A DNA stretch of 47,750 nt from Phlyctochytrium arcticum (GCA_025602905.1 JAHLKI010000062.1:1-47750), one strand, 5' to 3'; positions 21,641-32,979 are shown, counted from the first letter of the stretch. The notes: generated by a model not told the origin, from the sequence alone. Numbers and translations: made by a program.

Positions 21641-23811
21641 ATGTCAGACACGTCCCGCCCCCCAGGCTCTCCATCAGATTCGTCCGCGTCGACATCTCTC
21701 TTGCCGGTCAAATGCCTCTGGTCGGGCTGCACCTCGTCGTTTTTGACCGAAGACAGTTGTTTTGAGCATCTGAATCGGTTGCACGCTCAAGATGGTAAAC
21801 AAGTCTGCGCATGGCACCCTCATTTGGGCCGGCCCGTTTGCGGACAGCCGCTGAGAAACCGGGGCAACTTTGCTGACCATGTCGTGACGCATTTTAGTAC
21901 AGCACTGAGACCCATCCAATGCGCAGTAAGCATATTTATGATGTGGTTTTCCCTCTAAATTAAATTTGTTAATTTGATTTTACTTTTAGTTATGTTCTAC
22001 ACGTCTGCGGAACCGCCAAGATGTCAAGAGGCACGAAGTCAAACACCAAACTCCAGAGGTATGGGTCTACTTGCTTTGCGCAATGCTCCTCGGCAAATCT
22101 AACTCGATCTTTACAGGAACTGGCATCTAAACCCAAACCACGCAAGCGCAAGGCAGCGGGCGGTAAGAGTGAAGCTTCGACACCATCACCCACCTCTGCA
22201 TCGTCGGAGTTACCCCTACCATACCAAAGTGTAAACATCCCGCAAGTAAGCCCACGCTTGGCAGCTGAACATCATCTAGCCGAACAGCATCCCCATCACC
22301 CCCATGACCCTTCTTTCCATCAATCTCACCATCAGCTATTGCAAGAACAACATCATCAGCAACACCCCCAACATCTCGCTCCCTCCCTGCACCCGTCTGG
22401 AGTAGACTCACCCCACCCGTATGATATGCGTATGCGAGTACCCGGCATGCCCTTCCCGGGCACCCTCAACATCGACGGCTCCTTGTCTCAAAACACATCA
22501 GTCATAGGCTCTTATTCTCCCGCTCCTTATTCCCCCATGGCACAAAATTCGTACTATCCTTGGACACAAAATTCACAGAGTCAGTCCGGCCAGGAGATGC
22601 TGGGTATGGCACCAGCCGGATTTTACCCCACCCATATTATCCAGCAGCATACTGGCATGGCGCCACCCCAGCACCAAGCGATGAATATGGCGGCAGTTGA
22701 TCCCAGTGGGGCAAGGCGGTACGGCGTGTTGCAGGATGCCCAGCAGCAGGCCACGTCTTCGGCATCAAGTCATGCCATGCAGCAACGGGTTCGACCTGCA
22801 AATCAACCAGACGCGTTAACGATCCCGCATGTTTCAGTGCACAGCATGAATACCGCGGCTGGATACTCTCAGATGAGTGCGGCGCCATACACCGGGGGGC
22901 ATCAGCGGCAACCAAGTGGTCTTTATACTCCATTGACCCCAGCCTCGTCTCCATCCACATGCTACTCGCCCATTCAGCAACACCAACAACCCCATCAAGC
23001 ATCTTCTTCTTCAAGACCAGGTCCGGACTTTTACCCCGCTCAATATCACTCTCCACAGCAGACACAATCAGAGCAGCATCTACAGCAATCTCAACTTCAC
23101 CATCATCATGTCATGCAGCAGCAGCATTCTACACCTACATCCGCGCAGCAATTCACTCAGCAGCCGTACGCACAACAAACTCTCCAACGCGCGACTTATA
23201 CCCCGTCAAGACTATCTGCGGATATACTTGCCGATTCGCAGCAGCAGGCGCGACCCTCATCCTCCAGCACTGGCTGGCCACAGCACCACCCTAATGCCCC
23301 ACAAAATGCAGGGGATCACCCAACTTCCTTCACGTCGCTGATGGTTAGTGGATCAGCTGATCCCATTCCATCCCCGACATATCTCTATCCAAACCAGTCT
23401 TATTCCCATGGCCATGGCTTTCCTCCACATCCCTCGTTTCAAAATCCTTCCTCCGAAGACGCTGCCAATAGTATTATTCTGCCTGCATTGCATCAAGCTT
23501 CCCCTCTCTGGCCAATGGCAGCCTCCCAGTATCCAAGCGCCAACATTCCACCCTCCCACCTAGGTGCTCTTCCCCCACCCCCACCGTCCTCAGCAACATC
23601 ATCAAGGCGTCCCAACCCCCGCACCCACTCAACTCAGTCCGATAACGACTCCTCCTCTTTATCTCCTTCAACTACTGCCGCAGATCCGCCAAATGCATCC
23701 TTTAAACGTACCAAGCGCGATCATCTCCAATCGCTCTTGCCCACCGCGTCATCTATTGACGCCCTGCCGCCTTCGCCGGTCGATTCGGCTCCCTCATCAT
23801 CAGCTAGATAG
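21641..23811 (+). CDS. C2H2 zinc-finger transcription factor, PacC/Rim101-like three-finger N-terminus
   Basis: Three exons: 21641-21925, 21990-22058 and 22117-23811, with introns of 64 and 58 bp, both phase 0, give 682 aa. Residues 25-48 (C-x4-C-x12-H-x4-H), 56-84 (C-x10-C-x12-H-x3-H) and 94-114 (C-x2-C-x12-H-x3-H) are zinc fingers. The third spans the first intron and reads CALCSTRLRNRQDVKRH. A basic KPKPRKRKAAGGK follows, probably a nuclear signal. The remainder is Gln/His/Ser/Pro-rich low complexity (QQHPHHPHDP, QQQ tracts), typical of a fungal activation region. Two CxW-type wide fingers then a compact finger preceded by RPIQC resembles PacC/Rim101, but the long Q/H tail is not diagnostic and other fungal C2H2 factors share the layout. 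Confidence 0.8.
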
Positions 23812-24151
23812 ATGACTCAGCCAATGAATGATCATAATCACTTAGAGCTTTAGAATATAGATGATACACCTACAGGCTTCCCACTATAATAATGCAACCC
23901 CTTGTGCCTCTAATTTGTGAACCTCTGGGCCCAAACCTACTAGACATAGATGCGAAATATCTCCAAGCGACTATAACTTTGCAACGCGAGTGTTACATTT
24001 TTGTCATCAAGATGAGTTGATGTTTTATGATAGGACGGCACCAAATTAACAAAACCATTTACTTTACTTTATAAGAGAAAACCATCACAACCCAGAACCC
24101 AAAGTACTACATGCATCTCTACCCAACAATCTTTTGCATTGCCTTTGAAGA
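23812..24151. other. Convergent 3' intergenic region
   Basis: Spacer between the C2H2 gene (plus) and the leftward gene ending at 24152. No feature beyond AT-rich 3' sequence. Confidence 0.5.
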
Positions 24152-25270
24152 TCAAATTTTCCTAATCTCGACGATTTCCCGCGTTTGTGGGTAAATAGCT
24201 CGGATGGGAGCTAAAGCATCTGACCCGGTGATGATGTTGTAATGAGGAGTTCGGGCCTATAGGATGATATGGACATAAGAGAAAGGTACCGCCGCATGAA
24301 CATTTTCCTAGCACTTACATTTGCAACAGCATTGACGTGCGCCAACGTTTCGATTACAGCGCGCTGTCCTTCCTTGTATCCAGAGTGGGGCTCGCCATGA
24401 ATAGGGAAACCTATTCAAAAGTCAAGTTAGGTTGAAAGAAACTCTGAAAGTCTCTATTCATTTATTTTCGTACCTGTAATGATATCGTAGCGAGGTTTAT
24501 CCGCGCCATAACCAACGGGTGCAGCTCCTGGTGCGGCCAAGATACGACTTTTTGAACCCGTTGCGGGGCCGGTTGAGTAGTTTTCTGATTGGTGGTACAC
24601 TGGGGCTGCATTGTCATTGGATTGAGACCCGTCATGATGGTGTGCGGAGGCATCAGAGGATGAGTGGGTGTTGTTGTTGTTGGAGGAGTGTTTGGGTGGG
24701 GTCTTAACCTGTACACATTTCTAATTAATTCCAAGGTTCGCGAGTTGTAATTCTTAGTATACATACCCTGCTATCATCCCGAGGTGAGGCCTGCGGTAGG
24801 GGCGGCAATGTCACAGTTCCAGCCGATCCTGATTTCTTTGCTCCATTCTTCTTGGTATGTTGCTGGGACTGCTGCTGCTGCAATTGCTGTTGTTGCCGAA
24901 TCTCCTTCTCCGGATGCATCTCCTTCAACCACCGACGATGCGCCGCCCAGTCTTTCGCGGCCGGTTTTTTACAGGCTCGGTCATGAAGTTCATGGCTTCG
25001 TCGAACGCTGACCACCGACTTGCGGGGTTTTTTGGTCGTGGATGGGTCCTTGAACGCAAGACGATACTCGGTCATGAATGGAGCATAAGTCATGGCAACA
25101 GGGGCGGGGTGATGGACCATAACTGGGGAAACTTGGGTAAACGTTAAACCTTGTAGATGGTTTCGGGTCAGGACCAAATGAGGTCGTTGGTGTGGATAAC
25201 GGGACGGTCTTCCTTTGTCAGTGATTTCTTGGGAAGAAAATAGTGTATCTGCAAGTAGTGGATCTGTCAA
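24152..25270 (-). CDS. Spliced protein with repeated Y(D/N)IITG motif; possible axonemal-type protein
   Basis: Exons on minus: to 24767 (from at least 25270), 24708-24474, 24410-24319 and 24256-24152; the splices keep frame. The first part has MTYAPFMTEYRLAFKD, then basic KKPRKSVVSVRRSHE, AHRRWLKEMHPEKE, a poly-Q tract and a Lys/Gly linker. The C-terminal third has KPRYDIITGFPIHGEPHSGY, then AHVNAVANARTPHYNIITGS, so YxIITG occurs twice about 45 residues apart. I do not recognise the family. TEYRxxF and YxIITG-like motifs reminded me of microtubule inner proteins of cilia, which would fit a zoosporic fungus; this is speculative. The true ATG is missing: the frame is open back to a stop near 25281, so at least one 5' exon is unresolved. 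Confidence 0.6.
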
Positions 25271-25740
25271 TTTTGGTAACTTGGCATTTTAGGGGTATCA
25301 CCCTTACTTTCGGAGATTTTCTCAGGTAATCGGTTGATTTTCAGCTCTTTCAAGTTTTAAAAATCAAGAGTTGTTACTTATGAAAATGTTGTATGCGTGG
25401 AAATACGAACGTTTCACAAGCTATCGAAGTTACCTAGTGATAGGTTTGCACAATTTTATAACTTTTCGGAGAGTCGTTTTACCACTTCCCTGATGAGTAT
25501 TCTATTAGCCGCTCAGTTCATCCGCTATTTATCTGGCACTATGCTTAAATGATTCCAGACTCAAAAATGGGTTCTGGGCAACGACCAAAGAGAGTAATGC
25601 CTCCCGTGAAAAAAACAACATAAGGAGGTCAAGCGACATGCAATGGGTAATCTCGGGATTCAACTGTTCCAAAAATAGAAACAACCAATTTCCCTAATTG
25701 TCCATCCTTTGCATTCTGTTTACTGCTGCTGACGATTAAA
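25271..25740. other. Divergent intergenic region between the YxIITG gene and the RasGEF gene
   Basis: Probably contains undetected first exons of both neighbours. No clear TATA box. A possible rightward mini-exon starts at the ATG at 25569 (MGSGQRPKR, then GTAATG), unproven. Confidence 0.3.
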
Positions 25741-25761
25741 TTAGGAATTCTATATTGACAA

Positions 25762-26019
25762 CAAAACAGTACTGCGGATGAAGAAAAGTTGGTGTGTACA
25801 ATTTGGGTAAAGAAGCAAGACTCGAGACACTGCGGCCTCAACAGAAAAGATACCGGTATCTGGAAGAAGTTTTGAAAAGGCCAATTCCCCAAGGTCAAGG
25901 GGAACGCCGGGCGGATAGTGCAGCGCATTATATCATTGCTGAGGCAACTGATTGCACGAATCGACTGCAAGACATAAACTATCGGAACGACATACCATCT
26001 TGGAATCGGCTGCTCATTG
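25762..26019 (+). CDS. Probable upstream coding segment of the RasGEF gene
   Basis: The frame reads ADEEKLVYNLGKEARLETLR, then RYRYLEEVLKRPIPQ, AAHYIIAEATDCTNRLQD and DIPSWNRLL, and looks like real helical protein rather than a shadow. A branch-like CTGAC and CAACAAAACAG acceptor (25765) precede it. It meets the RasGEF frame at 26014-26019, where dropping one base gives NRLLLFDEDNLVKMRL. No convincing intron bridges the two, so this is either a one-base consensus error or a separate exon. The 5' end is undefined. Confidence 0.4.
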
Positions 26020-26043
26020 TTCGACGAAGACAACCTTGTCAAA

Positions 26044-29000
26044 ATGCGACTCAAGCTACATGGCTCATTCGAAGCCTTAAGGGATCATGTGCAATCTGGT
26101 CGCAAATCAAAAACTGGGGAAAACAATGGTCCCGGCTCAGGGGGGAAGTCTGGAAGTGTTGATCAGCTTAATCAGACGGGGGGACCTCATCATCGGGGCC
26201 CAGCTCTCAGTGGCCTCACGCGAGTTAGTTCGGCATCCAGTTTCGACTTGGCTAAATCGCGCGGGTCGCGTATGTCTCTGCTGGATGGTGTGCCATTGGG
26301 TCATGGTGAGGGGGCTGCTGGCTCAGGACCGCATTTGAGTGAGGGAGAGCTTTCTGATTCGATATCTGAGTTACATACCCGGCCGTCGCCCTCTGTCACA
26401 TCTCGTGGTTCCCAAGGTCGCAACAGCCGATTGTCGAAAGAAATGACCGTCGGTACACCAGATTCCGGTTCCCTATTAGTCGGATCCGGATCAGGAAGTC
26501 GGCCAACGTCGCTGAATCGGGGGCAAAAAGGAGATCCAAGTCGAAATAGCGTTTTTTTTAAACCAGGGTTTTTCAACACTGATCAGGCTCTCCAACCTAA
26601 TATTGCTGCCGCGTCTGTCGCATTTGCTCCAGCACCCGCCCCAATTACGACTATACAAGCCTCCACGCCAGCCTATACCGTCTCGACCGACGACGACGAT
26701 ACGCAAGACGATGTGATACCCCAGTACCGAGATAGCGTTGTGTCCGATGGATCTGGTGGTACGGGGGCCAGACCTTCCCAGAGCAAGTATCGCGAAATGG
26801 CAGGAACTTTTGCTGTATCGTCAATCCTGGATACGGGCGGAGATGATGATAACGACCCAATTGGAGGAACATTGTCTAGGAACTACAATACTCTTCCACA
26901 TCAGGTCGCCGAAGAGTCTGTCGACCAGACTTCTGCATCAAGCCCGCGGAATCGCCTTTCTCGAAACCAGAGTCCAGTCCGCGATCAAAAACCCGAGCAG
27001 ACCCCGACGACTACAGTGCAACAATCGATTCCTTCTTCGAGTGAATCATTGAGTGTGGCTACCCGCCCGTCCTTTGCCTCCACCAACTCCCTTGCCGACA
27101 ATACCTTGATCCGTAGTGCATCCTACGGGTCGCGCAGCAGGTTGGACAGTGCATCATCGCAGTCAAAGATGGGGCGAAAGTTAGTTGAGCGAACATACTT
27201 GGGGCCGTTTGTTGCATCCACAAGACGGAAAGCCATGTATCAAAAACTCATGGATTCAGAGCTCTTTGCCCTGTTGGACATATATGAGTGGGGATCGCAG
27301 GAATTAGATCCGGAAGGGCCGTTTGTAGCGCTGCCTTTACCACCTCAAGGTCAATCCATAGCCACAGAAGTCTGTGATGGGAAGACCAAGGTTCTATCTG
27401 CCAACTTGCCGGATTTGGTCCGACTTTTGGCCTCGGAAGGAGCAACTGATGCCGAATATGTATCAGATTTTCTTTACACATACCGCTATTTTTCGGACCC
27501 AAAGGACGTTGCCCGATTGCTTATACTGCGATATGTAGAGATTATCACGGCAGAAAATGAGTTTGGAGACGAACCACCCACCCCGAAATCACCCGACAAG
27601 TCTGCTTCACCGGGTGAAGCTCGACCTGATTGGGCCGCATTTCTCCAACTGCGAGTTCTCAACGTGTTTAAGAAGTGGATTGATGGACATGCGGCAGACT
27701 TTGAAGACTGTCAACAGTTATACCAGTTGGTAGAGGTCTTTTTACGGAATCAAGTACGCTTGGATCCAAAACGGGCACCATTTGCCGATTCCATGTTGAA
27801 GAATTTGGAAGAGAAGGTAGAAAACGTTCGAAAAATGCAAAGTGTGCACGCACTAAAGAACGAAGCTGCTGTTCTGTCGGAGACGGAGCGGAGGTCTTCA
27901 TTGAATAACACGACCCCCGATCCTCGGTACCGTCGACCATCCCTCCCCACGACTGGCACACCCTCTTTTCTGTCACGCACTCTTTCTCCCCTTAATTTGG
28001 ACGTGGGAACGGCTGGCCGGTCGTCCATGCGTGGGTCCTCACAACCTCCAACGCCTCTGACCGCAGGAGCAGCAGATCGCCTAGCCAACTTGTTTCACCC
28101 CCGTTCCAATAGCGCTCCACCAGTGACTTCCAATCCCAGTGAGCCTGATCTCCCCGAAGGCCCCACTCTGAGTGACTTTGACCCTGAAATGATCGCGCAG
28201 CAATTAACCCTTCTCGAACACACTCAGTTCAAGCTCATCCGACCTTTCGAGTTTTTCTTCCAGGCTTGGAATGACCGCCACCTCAAAGACGTGACCTCTC
28301 CAAACCTCAGTTCGCTTATTACCTGGTTCAACCGCGTCGCATACGGTGTTGCTACCGAAGTGGTTTTGGGTCACAAGCTCAAGAACAGGGTAACATCTCT
28401 CAAGCGTTTCATCTACATTGCCCAGATGTCATTTCGATGGAACAATTTCAATACACTCTTCGAAATTGTGGCTGGTCTGAATTTGGGACCAGTAACGAGG
28501 TTGAAGAAGACGTGGAAATCGTTGCCAAAAAAATACTGGGATGTTTGGAACCAATTGAATCAAATTGTTTCCAATGAAGGTGAGTTAGGCTGTAGTAGTT
28601 TGACCAGGAAGGGCAGTCATTAACAATCAAGTTCTTAGGCTCATATCGAACGTATCGAAATGCTATCCGTTCCACAGTTCAAAAATCAGGCAATTGTCCC
28701 ATCCTCCCATACTTGGGAGTAAATCTGTCAGATCTCACATTTGCTGAAGACGGCAATCCCACATTTATCACGCAACCCGCCGGAAACAGCACGGCATCAG
28801 CCGGCAATCACGGGCCAGCATCCCCTTTGAATAGCCAGAGTACCCAATCCACTGTAGTCGCACAATCCAACGAACCGATACAACAAACTACTGCCCCATT
28901 ACCGCCTGCAGGCTCTCTCCTTTCACTCGCAAGTTCTTCGAATGTTCACACATTTCCCCTTATAAATTTCACCAAGTTTCGGCTGATATCAGCACTAGTG

Positions 29001-29150
29001 CAATCAGTGTCACATCTGCAACGTGGGGACTTTCCTTACACACCGGATGAGAAGATTCGCAACTTTCTCCGGAACGAATGGATTGTTTTGGACGATGCAG
29101 AATTGTATGAAGCATCTCGGGCTGCGGAACCAAAATTACCTGCCGCATAA
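26044..29150 (+). CDS. Ras guanine-nucleotide exchange factor (REM + CDC25 domains)
   Basis: Exons 26044-28579 and 28639-29150 (59-bp intron GTGAGT...CTTAG, phase 1) give 1015 aa from the first in-frame ATG. Residues 1-420 are Ser-rich and disordered. About 446-580 form the RasGEF N domain (VLSANLPDLVRLLASEGATD, FLYTYRYF, NVFKKWIDGHAADF). About 710-1000 form the CDC25 catalytic domain (MIAQQLTLLEHTQFKLIRPF, ITWFNRVAYGVATEV, IYIAQMSFRWNNFNTLFEIV, LPKKYWDVW, then PILPYLGVNLSDLTF across the intron). A Ser/Gln-rich insert of about 80 aa splits the last segment. It would catalyse GDP/GTP exchange on a Ras or Rap-like GTPase. An open, protein-like frame at 25762-26018 lies one frame off directly upstream and probably belongs to the true N-terminus. 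Confidence 0.88.
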
Positions 29151-29487
29151 TGTACTTTTTTGTTGTAATCGAAAAACTATAAAGTGCTGAGACAATCCAG
29201 ACTAAGTTGATGTGGTTCATGCGAGAGATTTTCATGGTACAGATATGGCTTTCTGACCGGGACTTTGGTCAATGGCAAACCGTCCATTCAAAACCTCCAC
29301 CAGGTAAAGACAAGAAACATCCCACGATTGGAATGGAAGAGAGACTCTGAGCAACAGCTGAAATTGGATCCAAATTTTGTACTTCCACCACATAGACCAC
29401 TGCTCCTGCAAAGTTCTGAAAGAGAATTGACAGTAATTGCTGTCTTCAGGGTTGTGACTGCAAATTTTCTTCGGCCTTGATCGTGAT
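29151..29487. other. Convergent 3' spacer
   Basis: Between the RasGEF stop and the 3' end of the F-box pseudogene. Nothing seen. Confidence 0.4.
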
Positions 29488-30339
29488 CTACTTGTCTGAC
29501 GGCAACATATAGAGACGCACTCTGAGACGCACTGCAAGGTTCAGGTGTGCCGACTTCTGCTCCAAAATGACGTCCAGGTCGCTTTGCGTAAAGTTATAGA
29601 TGTCACCGAGGCATAACATTACCAATTTTCGACCTTTGAGCATAATGTACGAAATGGTTGTCGTGGCGATAAGTACGTCGACGATTCTCAAGTCACAGAG
29701 GAGCAAGCAAGACTTTAGAATCGCAACGACGGCTGCTTCTTGCGGAAAACTATTCGGCCGACCGCCCACGACAAGTTTGCTCATATTTTGGAGGGAAGGG
29801 GCGACTCTGAGCCAGCCGGCTTCCGTAATTTTCATTGCCTTGTATAGGTCAAGACTCGAAGTTGGTTACATTTGTCGGCCAATAGGCACAGATCGTCGTC
29901 GCTCAACTCGTAACAGTATTCAATCGACAGCATTGTGCTGTTTGCCATGATGCAGAAAAAACAATTTTAGAAGGGGCGTGTGTGCTCACAGAACATGACA
30001 TGTTTTGCAACTTGAGATGTTTGGGCAACAGTTTGCTATGGTTCGGAAAGCTGTCGGTCCATCGGATTCCCAGGGGTTATAGCAATGTAGTACAACTTGT
30101 TTCAACCAGTGCCCGAGTCTTGGATAGGTCTCCAGTACCAAATAAAAGGCGGGCACGCCCTCCACTGTTGGTTGCGACCCCTCATGATATACCGATTCCT
30201 ACACAAGGGGTTGAGCAGCCTGCCTCCACGCTGGAGCTACCAGGCAGAGGGAGACCAGGGTTTGGTGATCATTCTCGCAGTCGTTGCCATCGTAATACTT
30301 GACAATCTGGGTAATAATTTCGGGGGGTAGTTGCGGCAT
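29488..30339 (-). pseudogene. Broken F-box/LRR gene, right copy of the inverted duplication
   Basis: Reading minus from the ATG at 30339: MPQLPPEIITQIVKYYDGND and LVSLCLVAPAWRQAAQPLV, a good F-box aligned with the intact gene at 16839. A TAG stop (30199-30201) falls where the intact copy has Trp (HLW), a TGG-to-TAG change. The same frame then continues to TAFRTIANCCPN, matching VIANCCPN of the other copy, followed by the intron region. Exon 2 reads LSDDDLCLLADKCNQLRVL, shifts frame at about 29838, then continues MKITEAGWLRVAPSLQNMSK and AAVVAILKSCLLLCDLRIVD. One nonsense codon plus one frameshift make function unlikely. It is divergent from the intact 204-aa gene at 30951. Confidence 0.75.
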
Positions 30340-30950
30340 CCTGTATTGATGTCAAAGTGGTGGAATATAGGAAATGCAGTGGAAACTCTCAGAATCTGAC
30401 TTGAATGGAGAATGACCGTCTACCCCTCCCAAATTGGGGGCAGACACTCTCACGTCGAAAAAAGACACCAAAGATTTAAAAAAGATGAGACCCCCGCGGT
30501 TGCAGAGTACCGGGTGAAACCGGGTCCACTTATATATCTCCGGTGAGTTCCGACCATAGCCCGACATCATCTTCGGAAAGTCCAGCGATTTGGGTTTGAA
30601 AAAAAAAACTCCACAAAATTTTATGTTGTCTGTTAACTTGAACACTTTGCACGCCTAAAACCGAAAACTTTGATTTGAGGGGGTTTATCAATCTCGTTTT
30701 GTTACGCTCTCTGTTGTTTTCTGGATAGTACATATGGCACAAAATACACTTTGCCCATTTTTGCGAGCCGTAGATGTCAAATCTTATTTACGACTCGCTG
30801 TCAAGATTTTCTGTTTAACGACCCGTAAAGAAAGGATCAGCTTTTTGACATGCAAGCAAAAACACAGTGGGAATTTTGACGCGTCGCTCGCAACCGTATA
30901 TAACCTCCCGCCTGGTACTTCCCATCCCACCAACCAAAAACTTACACATC
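30340..30950 (+). promoter_or_regulatory. Shared promoter of the right divergent pair; TATA and ACGCGT box
   Basis: TATATAA at 30897-30903 lies 48 bp before the 204-aa gene, and TTTTGACGCGTCGC (ACGCGT at 30879-30884) just upstream, both matching the left copy. Further up, 30420-30480 (CCTCCCAAATTGGGGGCAGA... ACGTCGA...) matches the reverse complement of about 16515-16565, so the whole spacer belongs to the duplication. Confidence 0.55.
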
Positions 30951-31565
30951 ATGTCTCAATCTCGCTCATCACGACGCACAAGCATATCTGTCACACTGGC
31001 CTCCATCCACGAACACCGAGATGGGAGCGACGCACCACCCCCCAGTCCCGCAACCGAGGTGTTGAACTTTTATTTATCCTTGGAAGAGGAAGAGGGCCAT
31101 GACGAAGAGATGGAGTCCCGGGGGCGTCAGCCGGTTCGAAACTCTAAACCACCCCAACGTAAACGTCAAAAATGTCCACCCGCCGTGCCGTTATCCATCA
31201 GTATACCCACTACCCACCAAACCCCATCAACTACAGCATCCATTTCCCGCCCACTCAGTCAATCCCGTAAAAACTCCATCCAAGCCTCCATCCTCGACGT
31301 ATTCGCCAGTCTCTACACTTCTGCCCGCCAAAAGCCCTCCTCAGAAGAATTTAACGTAGACTGGGAGTCGTTTTCCTCATTCTCGATGCCGGCATTGACT
31401 GACTCTGATCTCCGCGATTGGGAAGAATTCGATTCAGATATTGATATTGAGTTTCCCCCAGAACGGAGAATGTCTGTTTCGCTTCCGGTCCCCCTCCGCT
31501 CTTATCAGCAATGCCCAACTTACCATCTGTACTCGCCTGAGCTTTCTGCAATCATGGCTGGATAA
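30951..31565 (+). CDS. 204-aa Ser/Pro-rich protein of unknown family, right paralogue
   Basis: Single exon, ATG at 30951. The layout matches the left copy: SRRTSISVTLASI, acidic SLEEEEGHDEE, basic Pro linker KPPQRKRQKCPP, the near-invariant block from PLSQSRKNSIQASILDVFAS to SSEEF, acidic EEFDSDIDIEFPPERR and Tyr-rich end. About 25 of 204 positions differ, concentrated in linkers, while the ILDVF block and the C-terminal half are almost unchanged, as expected under purifying selection. It stays intact although its divergent F-box partner is broken. Function unknown; no signal peptide or membrane helix. Confidence 0.8.
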   Translation: MSQSRSSRRTSISVTLASIHEHRDGSDAPPPSPATEVLNFYLSLEEEEGHDEEMESRGRQPVRNSKPPQRKRQKCPPAVPLSISIPTTHQTPSTTASISRPLSQSRKNSIQASILDVFASLYTSARQKPSSEEFNVDWESFSSFSMPALTDSDLRDWEEFDSDIDIEFPPERRMSVSLPVPLRSYQQCPTYHLYSPELSAIMAG

Positions 31566-31704
31566 GTGCGCATGCCCAATCTTGACGGGGAGTTTCCATT
31601 TTCTTCTATACATCATTTTTCATATTGTGTACTTTTTATTATTCCTACAAACACTACTAGTTTGTCTATCCAGAATATGGTACTTTCACCCAGTGCCGTC
31701 CAAA

Positions 31705-31820
31705 CATTATTGAAAAGCAAACGGACCTGTCGTGTTTGTTGTCGCAAAGGAATAGCTCCTCACATGTCGAGCATGTAGCTCGATGTAAGCCCCTTCACGA
31801 GTGATACTTGTTCGACTTAT
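31705..31820 (-). pseudogene. Short second copy of the LRR fragment
   Basis: Matches the reverse complement of about 14930-15058 and also resembles 32010-32105, including the CATGTCGAGCATGTAGCTCGA segment. It is a partial local duplication of the LRR remnant next to the right arm. No open frame of use. Confidence 0.55.
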
Positions 31821-31987
31821 ATACGTGTATACTTTGCACGTTTGGCAAAAAGATCATAAATGTCCGATGATCTGGTTCATGATATGAACCACAGTAGATT
31901 GGAGTAGTTTGATGGTCAATGTATCGTTCAATTCAGTACGGGGAAGACGCAGCGGCCGTGCTGCCTTTATACAGATCAGAGACTATG

Positions 31988-32263
31988 TCATCTGGTTCGC
32001 AACAGTCCATACATTTTCGAAAAGCAAACGGACCCGTCGTGTTTGTTGTTACAAAGGAAAAGCTCCTCCACATGCCGAGTGATACTTGTTCGACTTATGT
32101 CCATGTAGCGCAAGTGCCGGCATGAGTCTACCAGAGCACGGACGGAGTCGTCTCCTAAACCTCGCATTTTGTCCACCTCGAGTTTGCGCAGGTTTTGAGA
32201 AAGGGTTACCGGGGTAGCAATACTTTTTGAGGATTCCAACTCTAGAAAAATTATTATTTGCAA
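31988..32263 (-). pseudogene. LRR fragment of an F-box/LRR gene (right copy)
   Basis: Encodes NLRKLEVDKMRGLGDDSVRA and RALVDSCRHLRYMDISRTSIT, almost identical to the left fragment at 14840, which it mirrors in orientation. It lacks about 12 residues after the last LRR (TSIT joins RHVEELF) and has no F-box. It is the outer end of the right arm of the inverted duplication. Confidence 0.7.
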
Positions 32264-32970
32264 AAGATGCTCATGGTATATATATTTACAAAGTGGCGGT
32301 GGACGTTTCCGCCTGGACCATCGAGGGCCGTAATTTCGGAAGAAAAACTATTTACAAGCAACCACTATTTTCCTCCGACTTGAAAATCTTGTTCAAATTG
32401 CCGATTTTTTTCCAGACCCCCCATCGTTCGGCCATGCTCGCATCTTCAGATTTCGAGTGCTGCTCGGCAATCAACCCAGATTGCTCGTTCTCGAATTGCA
32501 TCCATCGCTGATGGTTGATCTGAGAATGTGTCGGTGCCTGACGAGGAGGACGGAAAGTGGAGGGTGGTTGTAGCATGCGTGCTAGATGGTGCTGGGGCCG
32601 ATTGATTGCGGGAGGGCGGTGAAGTGCTGGGCGGGCAAAATGTTTCATTTTGCGAGTTTCGAATTAGCAGGGATAGGTTCGGCTCTCTATTTCGCTGGCG
32701 GTGAGTGCGGGAAGTTGATGTTCTTTGCTTTCGGATGCAAAGAATAACAGGCTCTGAGTGTAGCGTAGCTTGGATATATGCGAGAGTAAGAGTTTTTCAG
32801 GTATTGGTAAAGTTGCAAGACTTTCTTCAAGCTTGCTCTGCTTTTTATACGCTCTCAAAGGGCGTATTTGTCATGAGATCATGTCGGGTGATGTGCTGCG
32901 CAAAGGGTCACAGCCGCTAAAGTGCTGACTCAGTGGCGCAGCTCAAACTCGACGCTGCTGTTCGCTCAGT
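32264..32970. other. Intergenic stretch left of the MULE
   Basis: No supportable gene. A minus frame at 32352-32648 is basic and Pro-rich with no recognised family. Confidence 0.35.
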
Positions 32971-32979
32971 TATTCTCAA

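Noticed and set aside
22127..22411. Minus-strand frames opposite the C2H2 gene
   Set aside because: Shadows of the Q/H-rich coding sequence on the plus strand.
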